Below are positions 25,474-33,557 of a DNA stretch of 64,000 nt, in pieces. Numbering within the stretch: the stretch's first letter is position 1; every line of letters starts with the position of its first letter. The stretch spans positions 33,535 through 97,534 of the forward strand of contig NZ_JACEFB010000016.1 in NCBI RefSeq assembly GCF_013694095.1, in the 5' to 3' direction. This stretch comes from Thermogemmata fonticola (GTDB taxonomy: Bacteria; Planctomycetota; Planctomycetia; Gemmatales; Gemmataceae). The notes under the pieces were generated by a model, which had not been told where the DNA came from, made no database searches, and saw only the letters and a list, made by a program, of their open reading frames with translations. The position numbers and the translations under genes are program-made.

Positions 25474-26328
25474 ATGAGCCGGACACCACTGTTGGAACGC
25501 GAGGAATATATCGAGCAAGCCTATTTTTTCCGCACCTTTCGGGAGCGGCTGGCAGATAATCTGCCGGCGCAGGAGATTCTCAGCCGGGTACACGAAGAGC
25601 TGCTCAGTTCCACACGGTTGCCGTGGGCGGTGCAATTCCTGGCGACGGAGATGAAGCACACCGGCCTTCTCAGCAATGGTTTCGCTCGCCTGCCGCATTA
25701 TTTCACTCGCTTTCAAGCTTTCGTGATTCAACAGGCGGAGGAAGCCACTTCGCGCTTTCCTATCACCACAGCACTGTTGGTTTTGGAGCGGGAGGCCCAT
25801 TACCGTGCTCAGCAGCCCACCGCCGCAGGGCTTTTTGTTTACCAATTCGAGACGATCGCTCGGAATCGGCTGGGATACCGAGAAGGTTTCGAGGCCATGG
25901 CAGAGGACCCGCTCTATGACAGCCACTGGCAAGAATTCATCCTGAGCCTGGGCAAACAGATGGGGGACATTGACTTCGCCGACCTGGTGTACCTGCGTTC
26001 GGAGTTATACGTGCAGGAGCAGCGCCGCCTTCAGGCTCATTATCAGCCGCCAGTGCCTGTCCTTTTCGGGGAGAAAGAAGGGAAGATCGCCAAGGCCAGC
26101 CGCGGCCGAGACCCCCTGTACCTGTTCGCCGCTTTACAACGGCAATTGGGCTATCCGGAAGTACCGCGCTCGCGGCAACGGGATGACGACAAGAGCCGCT
26201 GGGAACGCGTCGAGAACAAGTTGCGCGAACTGGAAATGCGCTTGAAACTGGCCGAAGCCGAGTTGCGCGGGTCGATCGACCTAAGCCAGTTCGGCAAGCC
26301 GGAATTGCTTCAGGACGATGACGAATAG
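25474..26328 (+). CDS. Conserved hypothetical protein with C-terminal coiled coil
   Basis: The 284-residue soluble protein has a mainly helical N-terminal domain (EREEYIEQAYFFRTFRERL, QEILSRVHEELLSSTRLPWA, FLATEMKHTGLLSNGF) and a C-terminal heptad-like helix (RWERVENKLRELEMRLKLAEAEL) before an acidic tail. I do not recognise a named family. The strongly patterned, charge-balanced sequence suggests a genuine conserved protein. The start is set at the ATG of SRTPLLEREE; an upstream GTG would add 24 residues without character. No membrane segment is present. Confidence 0.75.
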   Translation: MSRTPLLEREEYIEQAYFFRTFRERLADNLPAQEILSRVHEELLSSTRLPWAVQFLATEMKHTGLLSNGFARLPHYFTRFQAFVIQQAEEATSRFPITTALLVLEREAHYRAQQPTAAGLFVYQFETIARNRLGYREGFEAMAEDPLYDSHWQEFILSLGKQMGDIDFADLVYLRSELYVQEQRRLQAHYQPPVPVLFGEKEGKIAKASRGRDPLYLFAALQRQLGYPEVPRSRQRDDDKSRWERVENKLRELEMRLKLAEAELRGSIDLSQFGKPELLQDDDE

Positions 26329-26367
26329 ACCGTGGGGGGACTCGCCCAATGATAAGAGCACATCGCA

Positions 26368-26592
26368 TTATGCCGGGGTCGGTAGGTTTTCCCGGAAGGC
26401 TTGCAAGACCTCGTAGAGGTCCGAGGTGATGGCCACCTCGTCGTCCAGAAAGTCGCGCAGCCAGACGTAATTCATCCGTTGAGCTACCGCAAACAGAGGG
26501 AGGAGGTCCCCCAAGCGAACGCGGACTTCCGGTTCCGGGGCGGGGGTCGGTTCCTCAACAGGGGGGTTGTAAAGCTTGAGGCGTACAGCCAT
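26368..26592 (-). CDS. Small hypothetical protein (74 aa)
   Basis: The 74-residue protein begins MAVRLKLYNPPVEEP, has a Pro/Glu linker and a helical C-terminal half (RLGDLLPLFAVAQRMNYVWLRDFLDDEVAI). An excellent GGAGG site lies seven bases before this ATG, so the longer ORF up to 26676 is not used. It is convergent with the preceding hypothetical gene, 39 bases apart. No family is recognised. Confidence 0.65.
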   Translation of the reverse strand: MAVRLKLYNPPVEEPTPAPEPEVRVRLGDLLPLFAVAQRMNYVWLRDFLDDEVAITSDLYEVLQAFRENLPTPA

Positions 26593-26823
26593 GCCTGTTC
26601 CTCCGTGGTGCTGGACCAGCGCCGCTTTTTCCGCTCCAGATGTCAGACTCATCCTCGCGGCGTCAGCCATTTCCATGTCTTTGCTTTCATCGGCTCTGGT
26701 AGCAAATCGAGTTGATGCCTAGATGGGCTTAGGGAACGCTCCCTGAAGCCATCTGCGGTAAAATGGACCGCATATGCCGGATATGGCGGCAGCATCAGCT
26801 CCAGGATCAGGCGGAGAGCAAGT

Positions 26824-27819
26824 ATGGCGCTGACATTCGCAGTTCTTGGGAATGGGGCATGGGGCACGGCGATTGCAGTTCATTTGTCGCAACGTCCGGA
26901 TTACCGGGTGAAGCTATGGGGCGCTCTGCCTGAAACGGTCGAGGAGATGCGCCGCTTACGGGAGAACGTTCCACTGTTGCCAGGCGTGCGGATCCCGGAG
27001 AGCGTCGTGCTGACCTCCGACCCCGCCGAGGCCGTGGAGGGAGCGGATTGCTGGATGTCGGCAATTCCCACAGCTTTCCTACGTGCTTCTTTGCAGCGGT
27101 TCGCCGGCCTGGCGTCCCAAGTGCCGATCGTGAGCCTGAGCAAGGGGCTGGAGAATGGCACATTCTACCGTCCAACGGAGGTGATCCGCGAGGTGCTGGG
27201 CGTGCAGCGATTGGCGGTGCTGAGTGGTCCGAGCCATGCGGAGGAAGTGGGGCGTGGGCTGCCCGCCGCGGTCGTTGCTGCTTCGGAGGAATTGGAATTG
27301 GCCCTGTGGGTCCAGCGGCACATCGGTACGGAACGCTTTCGGGTCTATACCAACAGCGATGTGGTCGGCGTGGAGCTATGCGGGGCGCTAAAGAATGTCA
27401 TGGCCATAGCCGCGGGACTCTGCGACGGTCTGCAATTCGGCGACAATGCCAAGGCCGCCCTGGTGACCCGCGGGCTGGCAGAAATGACCCGCTTTGGCGT
27501 CGCTCATGGTGCGGATAGCCACACCTTCCACGGCCTGGCCGGATTGGGAGATTTGATCGTCACCTGCTACAGCGAGCACAGCCGCAATCGCCGGGTAGGC
27601 TTCCGCCTGGGACGAGGCGAACCACGCGAAGCTGTGCTGGCAGGTCCCCAGGTAGCAGAGGGGGTTTGGACCAGCCGCAGTGTGTACGAACGCGTCCAGC
27701 GGATCGGTCTGGAAACCCCCATCATGACAGGCGTGTACCGGATCGTGCACGAGGGGCAATCACCCTTGGATGCAGTGCGGGACCTTCTCCGCCGCCAGCC
27801 CGGAAATGAACGCTGGTGA
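26824..27819 (+). CDS. gpsA: NAD(P)-dependent glycerol-3-phosphate dehydrogenase GpsA
   Basis: The 331-residue enzyme reduces dihydroxyacetone phosphate to sn-glycerol-3-phosphate, the entry to phospholipid synthesis. The Rossmann motif is [15 protein letters not shown] at 8-22. The substrate domain holds [16 protein letters not shown] with the catalytic Lys, and [20 protein letters not shown]. Length and order match the family. GGAGAG lies upstream of the ATG. It is read ahead of the DUF1802/SDR pair on the same strand, about 150 bases away. Confidence 0.97.
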   Translation: MALTFAVLGNGAWGTAIAVHLSQRPDYRVKLWGALPETVEEMRRLRENVPLLPGVRIPESVVLTSDPAEAVEGADCWMSAIPTAFLRASLQRFAGLASQVPIVSLSKGLENGTFYRPTEVIREVLGVQRLAVLSGPSHAEEVGRGLPAAVVAASEELELALWVQRHIGTERFRVYTNSDVVGVELCGALKNVMAIAAGLCDGLQFGDNAKAALVTRGLAEMTRFGVAHGADSHTFHGLAGLGDLIVTCYSEHSRNRRVGFRLGRGEPREAVLAGPQVAEGVWTSRSVYERVQRIGLETPIMTGVYRIVHEGQSPLDAVRDLLRRQPGNERW

Positions 27820-27966
27820 CCGAAACAGGAGCATTCTCCCTAACGGCCTTTCTGGTCACACCATCAACGGCTATCCGGCCCATTCCCGCCGCCAGGCCCA
27901 GTCCAGCGGCCTAGGATAAATACGATGTCAGACACGCTCCGGTTTCCAGCCACGGAGAGACTGCCG

Positions 27967-28485
27967 ATGAACACGTTGGATGTGGCTTGCAAGGAGTGGG
28001 CGGTTGTGTGCCAGGCCTTGGCAGAAGGACGGCAATCGGTCCTGCTCCGCAAAGGGGGAATCGCGGAAGCCGGTGGCCAATTCCGACCCCAACACGAGGC
28101 TTTCCTACTCTATCCGACATACTTTCACGAACAGCGAGCGGGCATCATCCCGGAATGGCATGAACGCTTGGCCGCCGTGGAAGCGGAACGCCCTCCTGCC
28201 GGGATCATCCGCCTCACCCACTGGGTCCGGGTCCTCCGTGTCGAATATGTCCAGGACCTTGCCGCTGCCCTGGCCTTGCGCCCCCAGCATATCTGGACCG
28301 ATGAGGTCGTGCGCCAGCGCTTCCACTATCGCGAGCCGGGATTATTCGTGCTCCATGTGGAAACCTATCCTTTACCCCAAGCGGTGGAACGGCTCGAACG
28401 CCCCGAATATGCCGGTTGCAAGAGCTGGGTTCATCTGGATCAGCCTGTGCCCTTGGCCGCCGCACCTCTGGAGCCATCGTCATGA
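27967..28485 (+). CDS. DUF1802 family protein
   Basis: The 172-residue protein matches DUF1802, a cyanobacterial/planctomycete family of unknown function. It has the characteristic opening NTLDVACKEWAVVCQALAEG, then LLRKGGIAEAGGQF and FLLYPTYFHEQ. The start is placed at the ATG preceded by GGAGAG; an ATG 14 codons earlier has no such site. The stop codon overlaps the start of the SDR gene (ATGA), so the two are translationally coupled, which hints at a shared pathway with the pteridine-reductase-like enzyme. Confidence 0.85.
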   Translation: MNTLDVACKEWAVVCQALAEGRQSVLLRKGGIAEAGGQFRPQHEAFLLYPTYFHEQRAGIIPEWHERLAAVEAERPPAGIIRLTHWVRVLRVEYVQDLAAALALRPQHIWTDEVVRQRFHYREPGLFVLHVETYPLPQAVERLERPEYAGCKSWVHLDQPVPLAAAPLEPSS

Positions 28486-29261
28486 GTGGACCAGCAGCAG
28501 GAAGCAATGACCGCCCGGTGGCCGTAGTCACGGGAAGCGGACGCCGGCGGATCGGCTATCACGTCGCCGCACGTTTGGCTCAGGAAGGCTTCGCCTTGCT
28601 GCTGCATTATCGCACCGCTGCCCAAGAAGCCACCCAGAATGCCCAGGAATTATCCCAGCAATACAGCGTGCCTGTCCTGACTGCCGCAGCCGACCTTACG
28701 GAAGAAAGCCAGGTACAGGAACTGGCCCGAACCACGCTCGAACAGTTCGGGCGCGTCGATGTCGCCGTCCACTGTGCGGCCATCTGGAAGCGCAAAAGTT
28801 TGGAAGAAACTACTGCTGCCGACGTCCGCGAGCATTTCGAGGTCAATCTCCTGAGCACCTTCCTGATCTGCCAAACTTTCGGATTGCAGATGGTCCGCCA
28901 AGAGCAAGGGGGCTGCCTGGTTACCATCGGCGACTGGGCCGACATCCGGCCCTATCCCGACTATGCCGCCTATTTTGCCAGCAAGGCCGCGATCCCAGGG
29001 CTGACCAGGACGATGGCGGTGGAGTTGGGGCGGCGCCATCCGCGGGTGCGGGTCAATGCCGTGCTCCCTGGTCCCGTAATGCTGCCGGAGGATCTGCCAG
29101 CAGAAGAGCGCCAAGCCGTCATCGCTGCAACGCTTCTGAAACGAGAAGGTAAGCCGGAACATGTCGCCCAAGCCGTGTGGCACTTCGTGCAGAATGATTA
29201 CCTGACCGGCGTTTGCCTGCCGGTGGATGGGGGACGTTCGATCTACGCCGCGGGGTGGTGA
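28482..29261 (+). CDS. SDR oxidoreductase, pteridine-reductase-like
   Basis: The 259-residue short-chain dehydrogenase has cofactor motif TGSGRRRIGYHVA at 18-30 (TGxxxRxG as in pteridine reductases), HCAA at 97-100 and the catalytic pair Tyr164/Lys168 in YFASK. At the usual SDR serine position there is Asp151 (TIGDWAD), 13 residues before Tyr164. The same Asp/Tyr/Lys set and 13-residue spacing is known in pteridine reductase PTR1. An NADPH-dependent pterin or dihydrofolate reduction is therefore a reasonable inference. The start ATG overlaps the DUF1802 stop. Confidence 0.85.
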   Translation: MSGPAAGSNDRPVAVVTGSGRRRIGYHVAARLAQEGFALLLHYRTAAQEATQNAQELSQQYSVPVLTAAADLTEESQVQELARTTLEQFGRVDVAVHCAAIWKRKSLEETTAADVREHFEVNLLSTFLICQTFGLQMVRQEQGGCLVTIGDWADIRPYPDYAAYFASKAAIPGLTRTMAVELGRRHPRVRVNAVLPGPVMLPEDLPAEERQAVIAATLLKREGKPEHVAQAVWHFVQNDYLTGVCLPVDGGRSIYAAGW

Positions 29262-29321
29262 TGCAACCCTACGCGGCGTGTTGGCGGCTCTGCCTGGCTC
29301 GTTTTCCTCTGCTTCGGCGGA

Positions 29322-30770
29322 TTATGGGGAATCCAGTGGCCCCGCGAGAGACTGTGCCACCTGGCAGAGGCGCTGGATTAGCATGTCCTCCTGGTAGGGA
29401 AAGACGGTGCGCAGGTCCAGCCAGAGGCATCCTTGCGCTCGCCGGGCGATCACTGGTGGCTCCCCCATCCGCAAACGGTAGGCCCATTCTTCCTCCGAGC
29501 CTTGATGGGGTCGGATTTGCAAGACGTAGGTGGGCAAAGCAATCTCCGGGAGAGAACCCCCGCCAGCATAGGCGGTCTGAGCCAATACCTGCATCGCGGC
29601 GGGGAAGGATCGGCTTTGCAGGCGTTCGAGAAGAGACTGACAGCGGGCTTGCAATTGCTCCGCGGGAGTCGTCAGGAGCCGTAGGACGGGAACATGGTTC
29701 AGGGCGAGGGCCGGATCCTCATAATGCTGGAGCGTGGCCGTCAAGGCCGCCAGGGTCATCTTGTCCGGCCGGACTGCTCGGAAAAAGGGGTCCCGCTCGA
29801 TGCGTTCCAGCCATTCCTTTCGGCCGAGGATCAGTCCAGCCTGTGGACCGCCCAGGAGCTTGTCCCCGCTACACACGACTAAATCTGCCCCAGCGCGAAT
29901 ACTAGAGGAAAGTATCGGTTCGCCCGTCAATCCCCAGGGGGACAGATCGACCGCCAGGCCGCTGCCGATGTCGTCGATGACGGCCAGTTGCCGCCGGCGG
30001 GCCCACGAGACCAGGTCTTCCAGCGCTACAGTGCGAGTGAATCCCCGGAGGCGGTAATTGCTGGTGTGGATGCGCATGGCCGCCGCTGTCTGAGGGCCTG
30101 TTGCCCGTTCATAATCACTCAGGCGGGTGATGTTGGTCGTGCCAACCTCCCGGAGTGTCGCACCGCTGACAGCCATGATCTCCGGTATGCGGAAGCTGCC
30201 CCCGATTTCGATCAACTGGCCGCGGGAAACGAGAACTTCCTTGCCGCCTCCTGCCACGGCTCGCAGGACCAGAATGGTCGCCGCGGCGCAATTGTTGACG
30301 ACGGTAGCCCACTCGGCCCCGCTGAGGCGGCACAAGGCCTGGCGGACATGCTCCTGGCGGTGCGACCGTTGGCCCCCGTGCAGGTCCAGCTCCAAGTTAA
30401 CGTAGCTGCGGGCCGCTTCGTAAGCTGCCTGGGCCGCCGCTTCCGACAGAGGTGCGCGCCCGAGGTTAGTGTGCAGGACAATACCTGTGGCATTGATCAC
30501 GGGCCGCAAGGAAGGTCCACACTGCCGCCTTAGGTGGAGCAGGGCCTGCTGGGCCAAATGAGCCGGGGCGAGTTCCTCGGTATCCAGCGTTTGCCCCGCC
30601 TGCAAACGTTGCCGCATCTCAGCCAGCACCTGTCGCACGGCTGCCGTCACTGCGGCTAGGCCATAGCTCTGCCGGGCCTCGACCAGCGCCGCTTCCTCGA
30701 GGACCCGTGACACTGCTGGCAAACGCCGCAAGGGATTGGTTTCGTTCATCACGGAATGGGTTTCGTTCAT
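29322..30770 (-). CDS. selA: L-seryl-tRNA(Sec) selenium transferase SelA
   Basis: The protein of about 482 residues converts Ser-tRNA(Sec) to Sec-tRNA(Sec) with selenophosphate, using pyridoxal phosphate. Family landmarks are INATGIVLHTNLGRAPL, VNNCAAATILVLRA, GGSFRIPEIM, VGTTNITRLSDYE and the PLP lysine in CSGDKLLGGPQAG. The start is set at the first ATG of the NETHSV/NETNPL region; a longer frame to 30836 adds a basic leader not typical of SelA. The gene is divergent from an OxyR-like regulator, 187 bases apart. selB, selD and tRNA-Sec are not in the window. Confidence 0.93.
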   Translation of the reverse strand: MNETHSVMNETNPLRRLPAVSRVLEEAALVEARQSYGLAAVTAAVRQVLAEMRQRLQAGQTLDTEELAPAHLAQQALLHLRRQCGPSLRPVINATGIVLHTNLGRAPLSEAAAQAAYEAARSYVNLELDLHGGQRSHRQEHVRQALCRLSGAEWATVVNNCAAATILVLRAVAGGGKEVLVSRGQLIEIGGSFRIPEIMAVSGATLREVGTTNITRLSDYERATGPQTAAAMRIHTSNYRLRGFTRTVALEDLVSWARRRQLAVIDDIGSGLAVDLSPWGLTGEPILSSSIRAGADLVVCSGDKLLGGPQAGLILGRKEWLERIERDPFFRAVRPDKMTLAALTATLQHYEDPALALNHVPVLRLLTTPAEQLQARCQSLLERLQSRSFPAAMQVLAQTAYAGGGSLPEIALPTYVLQIRPHQGSEEEWAYRLRMGEPPVIARRAQGCLWLDLRTVFPYQEDMLIQRLCQVAQSLAGPLDSP

Positions 30771-30855
30771 GCGCCTTTGTTCCCACGCGGGCCGACCCTT
30801 GCAAGTCGGATCCAACGCCTTTTCATTGCTGTCCAATCTAGCAATTCCGAGAGTC

Positions 30856-30871
30856 CGGCGGTAAGCCGCCG
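30856..30871. repeat. 6-bp perfect hairpin in the selA/oxyR-like intergenic region
   Basis: CGGCGG (30856-30861) pairs with CCGCCG (30866-30871) around TAAG. It sits between the divergent selA and LysR-type genes, just upstream of the predicted -10 box. It could be a regulator-binding palindrome or a leader structure; it does not match the T-N11-A consensus. Confidence 0.45.
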
Positions 30872-30889
30872 AGTTGGTCCCGGTATGCT

Positions 30890-30895
30890 TATAAT
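30890..30895 (+). promoter_or_regulatory. Predicted -10 box (TATAAT) for the OxyR-like gene
   Basis: A perfect TATAAT lies 62 bases before the LysR-type start. No good -35 box is present at the 17-base spacing, which would fit an activator-dependent or autoregulated promoter. Just downstream, CTATC (30918-30922) and GATAG (30936-30940) form an inverted repeat that could be an operator over the transcript start. Confidence 0.4.
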
Positions 30896-30957
30896 GGCGT
30901 AGGATATGAACTCAGAACTATCCATAGGAACAGTCGATAGATGGAGGTACCGAGAGC

Positions 30958-31842
30958 ATGCCGCTGGAATTGCACCAGTTGCGATACTTTGTCGCCGTGG
31001 CGGAGACCGGCAGCTTCACGCGGGCGGCGGAACGGGAAGGGATCACCCAGCCGACTTTGAGCGAACAGATTCTCCGCCTGGAGAGCAAGCAACACGGGGT
31101 CGGCCAGCGACTGTTCGATCGCCTCGGCAGAAAGGTCGTGCTGACAGAAGCCGGCCAGCGTCTGTTACAGTATGCCCACCAGATTCTGGCGGCGGTACAG
31201 GAAGCAGAGCGTACCGTCCAGGACTGCGGCGAACAGAGCCAATTGCGAGTGGGAGCCATCCCGACTATCGCTCCGTTTGTGTTGCCCGCGGTACTGGCTC
31301 GCTTCCGCCAACAACACCCCCTCGTTCAGGTTCAATTGCTGGAAGATGTCACCGAACGCCTCGTGGCAGCTTTACGCAACGGCGAACTGGATGTGGGAGT
31401 CATGGCCCTGCCCCTGCGAGATGACCATCTCCATGTGGAGCGGCTCTGGAGTGAACCGTTGGTCGCGGCCCTGCCAGCCCAGCACCGGCTCATCTCGCGC
31501 GACGCCCTGCGGTGGGCCGACTTGAAAGACGAACCCTTCATCCTGCTCGACGACGTACATTGCCTGGGGGATCAGGTTCTCAGTTTGTGCCGACAGGGAG
31601 GAGTGGAACCGAAGGTCGTGTGCCGCGGCGAGCAGATTGTCACTCTGCTCGCCCTGGTGGCTGCCGGTCAAGGAGTCACCATCGTACCCGAAATGGCTGC
31701 CGCCAGCAATTGGGGCCAGGGGTGTGTCTTCCGCTCATTGGTTCGCCCGGTTCCGCACCGGACTTTGTGCGCCGTTTGGCACAAGCATCGCTATCGCCCC
31801 GCTGTGCTGCGCCATTTCATCGCTTTGCTCCGCAAAGATTGA
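30958..31842 (+). CDS. oxyR: LysR-type regulator, OxyR-like
   Basis: The 294-residue regulator has the LysR winged helix-turn-helix at the N-terminus (LHQLRYFVAVAETGSFTRAAEREGITQPTLS) and a periplasmic-binding-like sensor domain. Its segment LLDDVHCLGDQVLSLC places Cys202 and Cys211 exactly as Cys199 and Cys208 of E. coli OxyR, including the HCL-DQ core, so H2O2 sensing by a reversible disulfide is predicted. GGAGG lies upstream of the ATG. It is divergent from selA, the classical position for a LysR target, and a 2-Cys peroxiredoxin gene lies 10 kb away. Confidence 0.88.
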   Translation: MPLELHQLRYFVAVAETGSFTRAAEREGITQPTLSEQILRLESKQHGVGQRLFDRLGRKVVLTEAGQRLLQYAHQILAAVQEAERTVQDCGEQSQLRVGAIPTIAPFVLPAVLARFRQQHPLVQVQLLEDVTERLVAALRNGELDVGVMALPLRDDHLHVERLWSEPLVAALPAQHRLISRDALRWADLKDEPFILLDDVHCLGDQVLSLCRQGGVEPKVVCRGEQIVTLLALVAAGQGVTIVPEMAAASNWGQGCVFRSLVRPVPHRTLCAVWHKHRYRPAVLRHFIALLRKD

Positions 31843-31950
31843 GGTGTCCCAAATTGAGGCGGTCGCCAGGAGACACATTGTCAGGCCGCCATGACGCTAC
31901 CCCAACTGCCCGTTTCCTGCGGGCACCTCCTCTGGCTGCCGAAAAGGGAA

Positions 31951-32751
31951 TCACAGGTCAGGAGGCAGCAGGAAACGCCGCAGAAAGGCCACGCCGGCAC
32001 GGACGTCTTCGAGCCGCCGTTCTCCTTCCAGGCGTTCCACAGCCAGCACGCCGTCGTAGTTCATCACCTGCAAGGCCGCAGTGAGAGCCAGCCAATCGAC
32101 TTCGCCGGCTCCCAAGGGAACCTCTTGCTGTCCGCGGGCCAATCCTGCGGGCCGAGCATCGCGGGCATGGACGTGTACTACCCAGCCGCTCAGCTTGGCT
32201 AACTCGGCTAACGGCTCATAACCATGCACCAGATAATTGGCGGGATCGAACGTTACTTTGAGCTGGCCGGTATCGAAGCGGCCCAGATAGCTCGTCACCG
32301 TGTCCGCAGCATCCCAACCCAACTCCAAAGCCAGGAAGACGCCATAGAGGTCGGCTCGTCGAGCCAGATCGCTCAAGGTTTCCCGCAAGGTTCGCCCGCG
32401 GGGGGAGTCTTCCTCCTGGGGTATTTTCGGGCAAGGCAGGACCACACGCCGGCAGTGCAGATCCGCTGCCAAGCGGATTACCTTGCCGATGTGGTCCATG
32501 CGGGCCTGTTGTCCCTCCGCCACATCCAAACCCCGCCGCAACGGAACATGTAACGCCGACAACTCTAACCCCAGACTGCGCAACAACTGCCCGAAATCCC
32601 GCCGGCCCGTCGCACTGAGAGCATCCGGAGCCAAAGCTTCCACGGCATCCACTTGGATGCCGCTCACCCCCAACCGAGCTGCCTCGTCGATCGCTTGCCG
32701 CAGCGGCAAACCCGTGGATTCAATCACCAATCCCAAACGCATGGCTTTCAT
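31951..32751 (-). CDS. Sugar phosphate isomerase/epimerase-like TIM-barrel protein
   Basis: The 266-residue protein belongs to the xylose-isomerase-like TIM-barrel superfamily (AP endonuclease 2 fold). Visible strands and metal-ligand candidates are GVSGIQVDA, LELSALHVPL, VFLALELGWDAADT, LKVTFDPANYLVHG, WVVHVHARDA and GVLAVERLEGE. The substrate is not evident; planctomycetes carry many such paralogues. GGAGGAGG lies upstream; a GTG immediately before the ATG is an alternative start. The gene is convergent with the OxyR-like gene. Confidence 0.85.
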   Translation of the reverse strand: MKAMRLGLVIESTGLPLRQAIDEAARLGVSGIQVDAVEALAPDALSATGRRDFGQLLRSLGLELSALHVPLRRGLDVAEGQQARMDHIGKVIRLAADLHCRRVVLPCPKIPQEEDSPRGRTLRETLSDLARRADLYGVFLALELGWDAADTVTSYLGRFDTGQLKVTFDPANYLVHGYEPLAELAKLSGWVVHVHARDARPAGLARGQQEVPLGAGEVDWLALTAALQVMNYDGVLAVERLEGERRLEDVRAGVAFLRRFLLPPDL

Positions 32752-32891
32752 CACCGTTCACCATCCTCCTCCGTCACCATCTTCACGACTGGCCATTCCC
32801 TGGCAAGCAGGACCGGCTGCATGCTTCCTTTGGATATTGTTCGCCCAGCCAAGGTGGCCACCTTCGGCCATCTCAGCCGGAAATGGGGTTT

Positions 32892-33557
32892 CTATTCCAA
32901 CTGACCACGAACTCTGGCCGTTTCCTGGCCGTTGGTTTCCGCCGGCTCTTGTCTCCGACGTGACATATCCGGCGGCGGAAGAAACGGCTCCGATGGTGTG
33001 GCATCGTCATCGGCAGAAGTTCGATGCTCCAGCGAGTCATCAAGAAACCAGGAGAAAGGGCGGACCAGATGGCGAAAGTCGGACCGAGAAAGAAAGACGG
33101 TTTGCCAGCGCGTGCTGCGGGGCCGCATGTGCTGCCGGTAAGCGTAGACATCGACGCCACGCATCAGATAGCATTGGTCTCGGAAGCGGAACAGGTCAGG
33201 GGTGCCGGGGGGGAGAACCGCATGATCGGCCAGCGCGTAGACAAAGGCCAGGACGGGGCGGAAGCTAGGCCCCAGATGGGCCGCCCAGCTCGGCAAGGCT
33301 TCTAGATCACTGGCATGGCACCAGTTGGGCCATTCGGAGCGGGGGTGGTCCTGAGTGCCGCCAAAGCGCCGCCCTTTGACGTCGACGACCAGCCGCGCGC
33401 CCTCTGGCCCACCCTGGCCGAGGACTAGGAAATCCGGCGTCTTCAGCGGCCCGTTCGGGAACGGCTGGCGGTGGATTTCGGCCAACGGGAGAACCACGGC
33501 ACCCCAGCGGCGTGCCCAAGCAGCGAAGGCCTGCTCGTAGAGATTGTTCCGCTTCAT
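32892..33557 (-). CDS. HYExAFE-type protein with PD-(D/E)XK nuclease-like motif
   Basis: The 221-residue protein begins MKRNNLYEQAFAAWARR, matching the N-terminal motif of the planctomycete HYExAFE family (here LYEQAFA). It then shows a PD-(D/E)XK-like core: Pro41-Asp42 in TPDFLV and Asp59-x-Lys61 in VVDVKGRRF. Further patches are WCHASDLEALPSWAAHLG and FYS-like strands; the last 35 residues are polar and low in order. Its ATG overlaps the hisS stop codon (ATGA), so it is translated with hisS. Family function is unknown; a DNA- or RNA-cleaving role is inference from the motif only. Confidence 0.8.
   Translation of the reverse strand: MKRNNLYEQAFAAWARRWGAVVLPLAEIHRQPFPNGPLKTPDFLVLGQGGPEGARLVVDVKGRRFGGTQDHPRSEWPNWCHASDLEALPSWAAHLGPSFRPVLAFVYALADHAVLPPGTPDLFRFRDQCYLMRGVDVYAYRQHMRPRSTRWQTVFLSRSDFRHLVRPFSWFLDDSLEHRTSADDDATPSEPFLPPPDMSRRRQEPAETNGQETARVRGQLE

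Noticed and set aside
29322..30770. Selenoprotein gene partner of selA within the window
   Set aside because: I saw no in-frame TGA in a recognisable selenoprotein family and no selB, selD or tRNA-Sec here.
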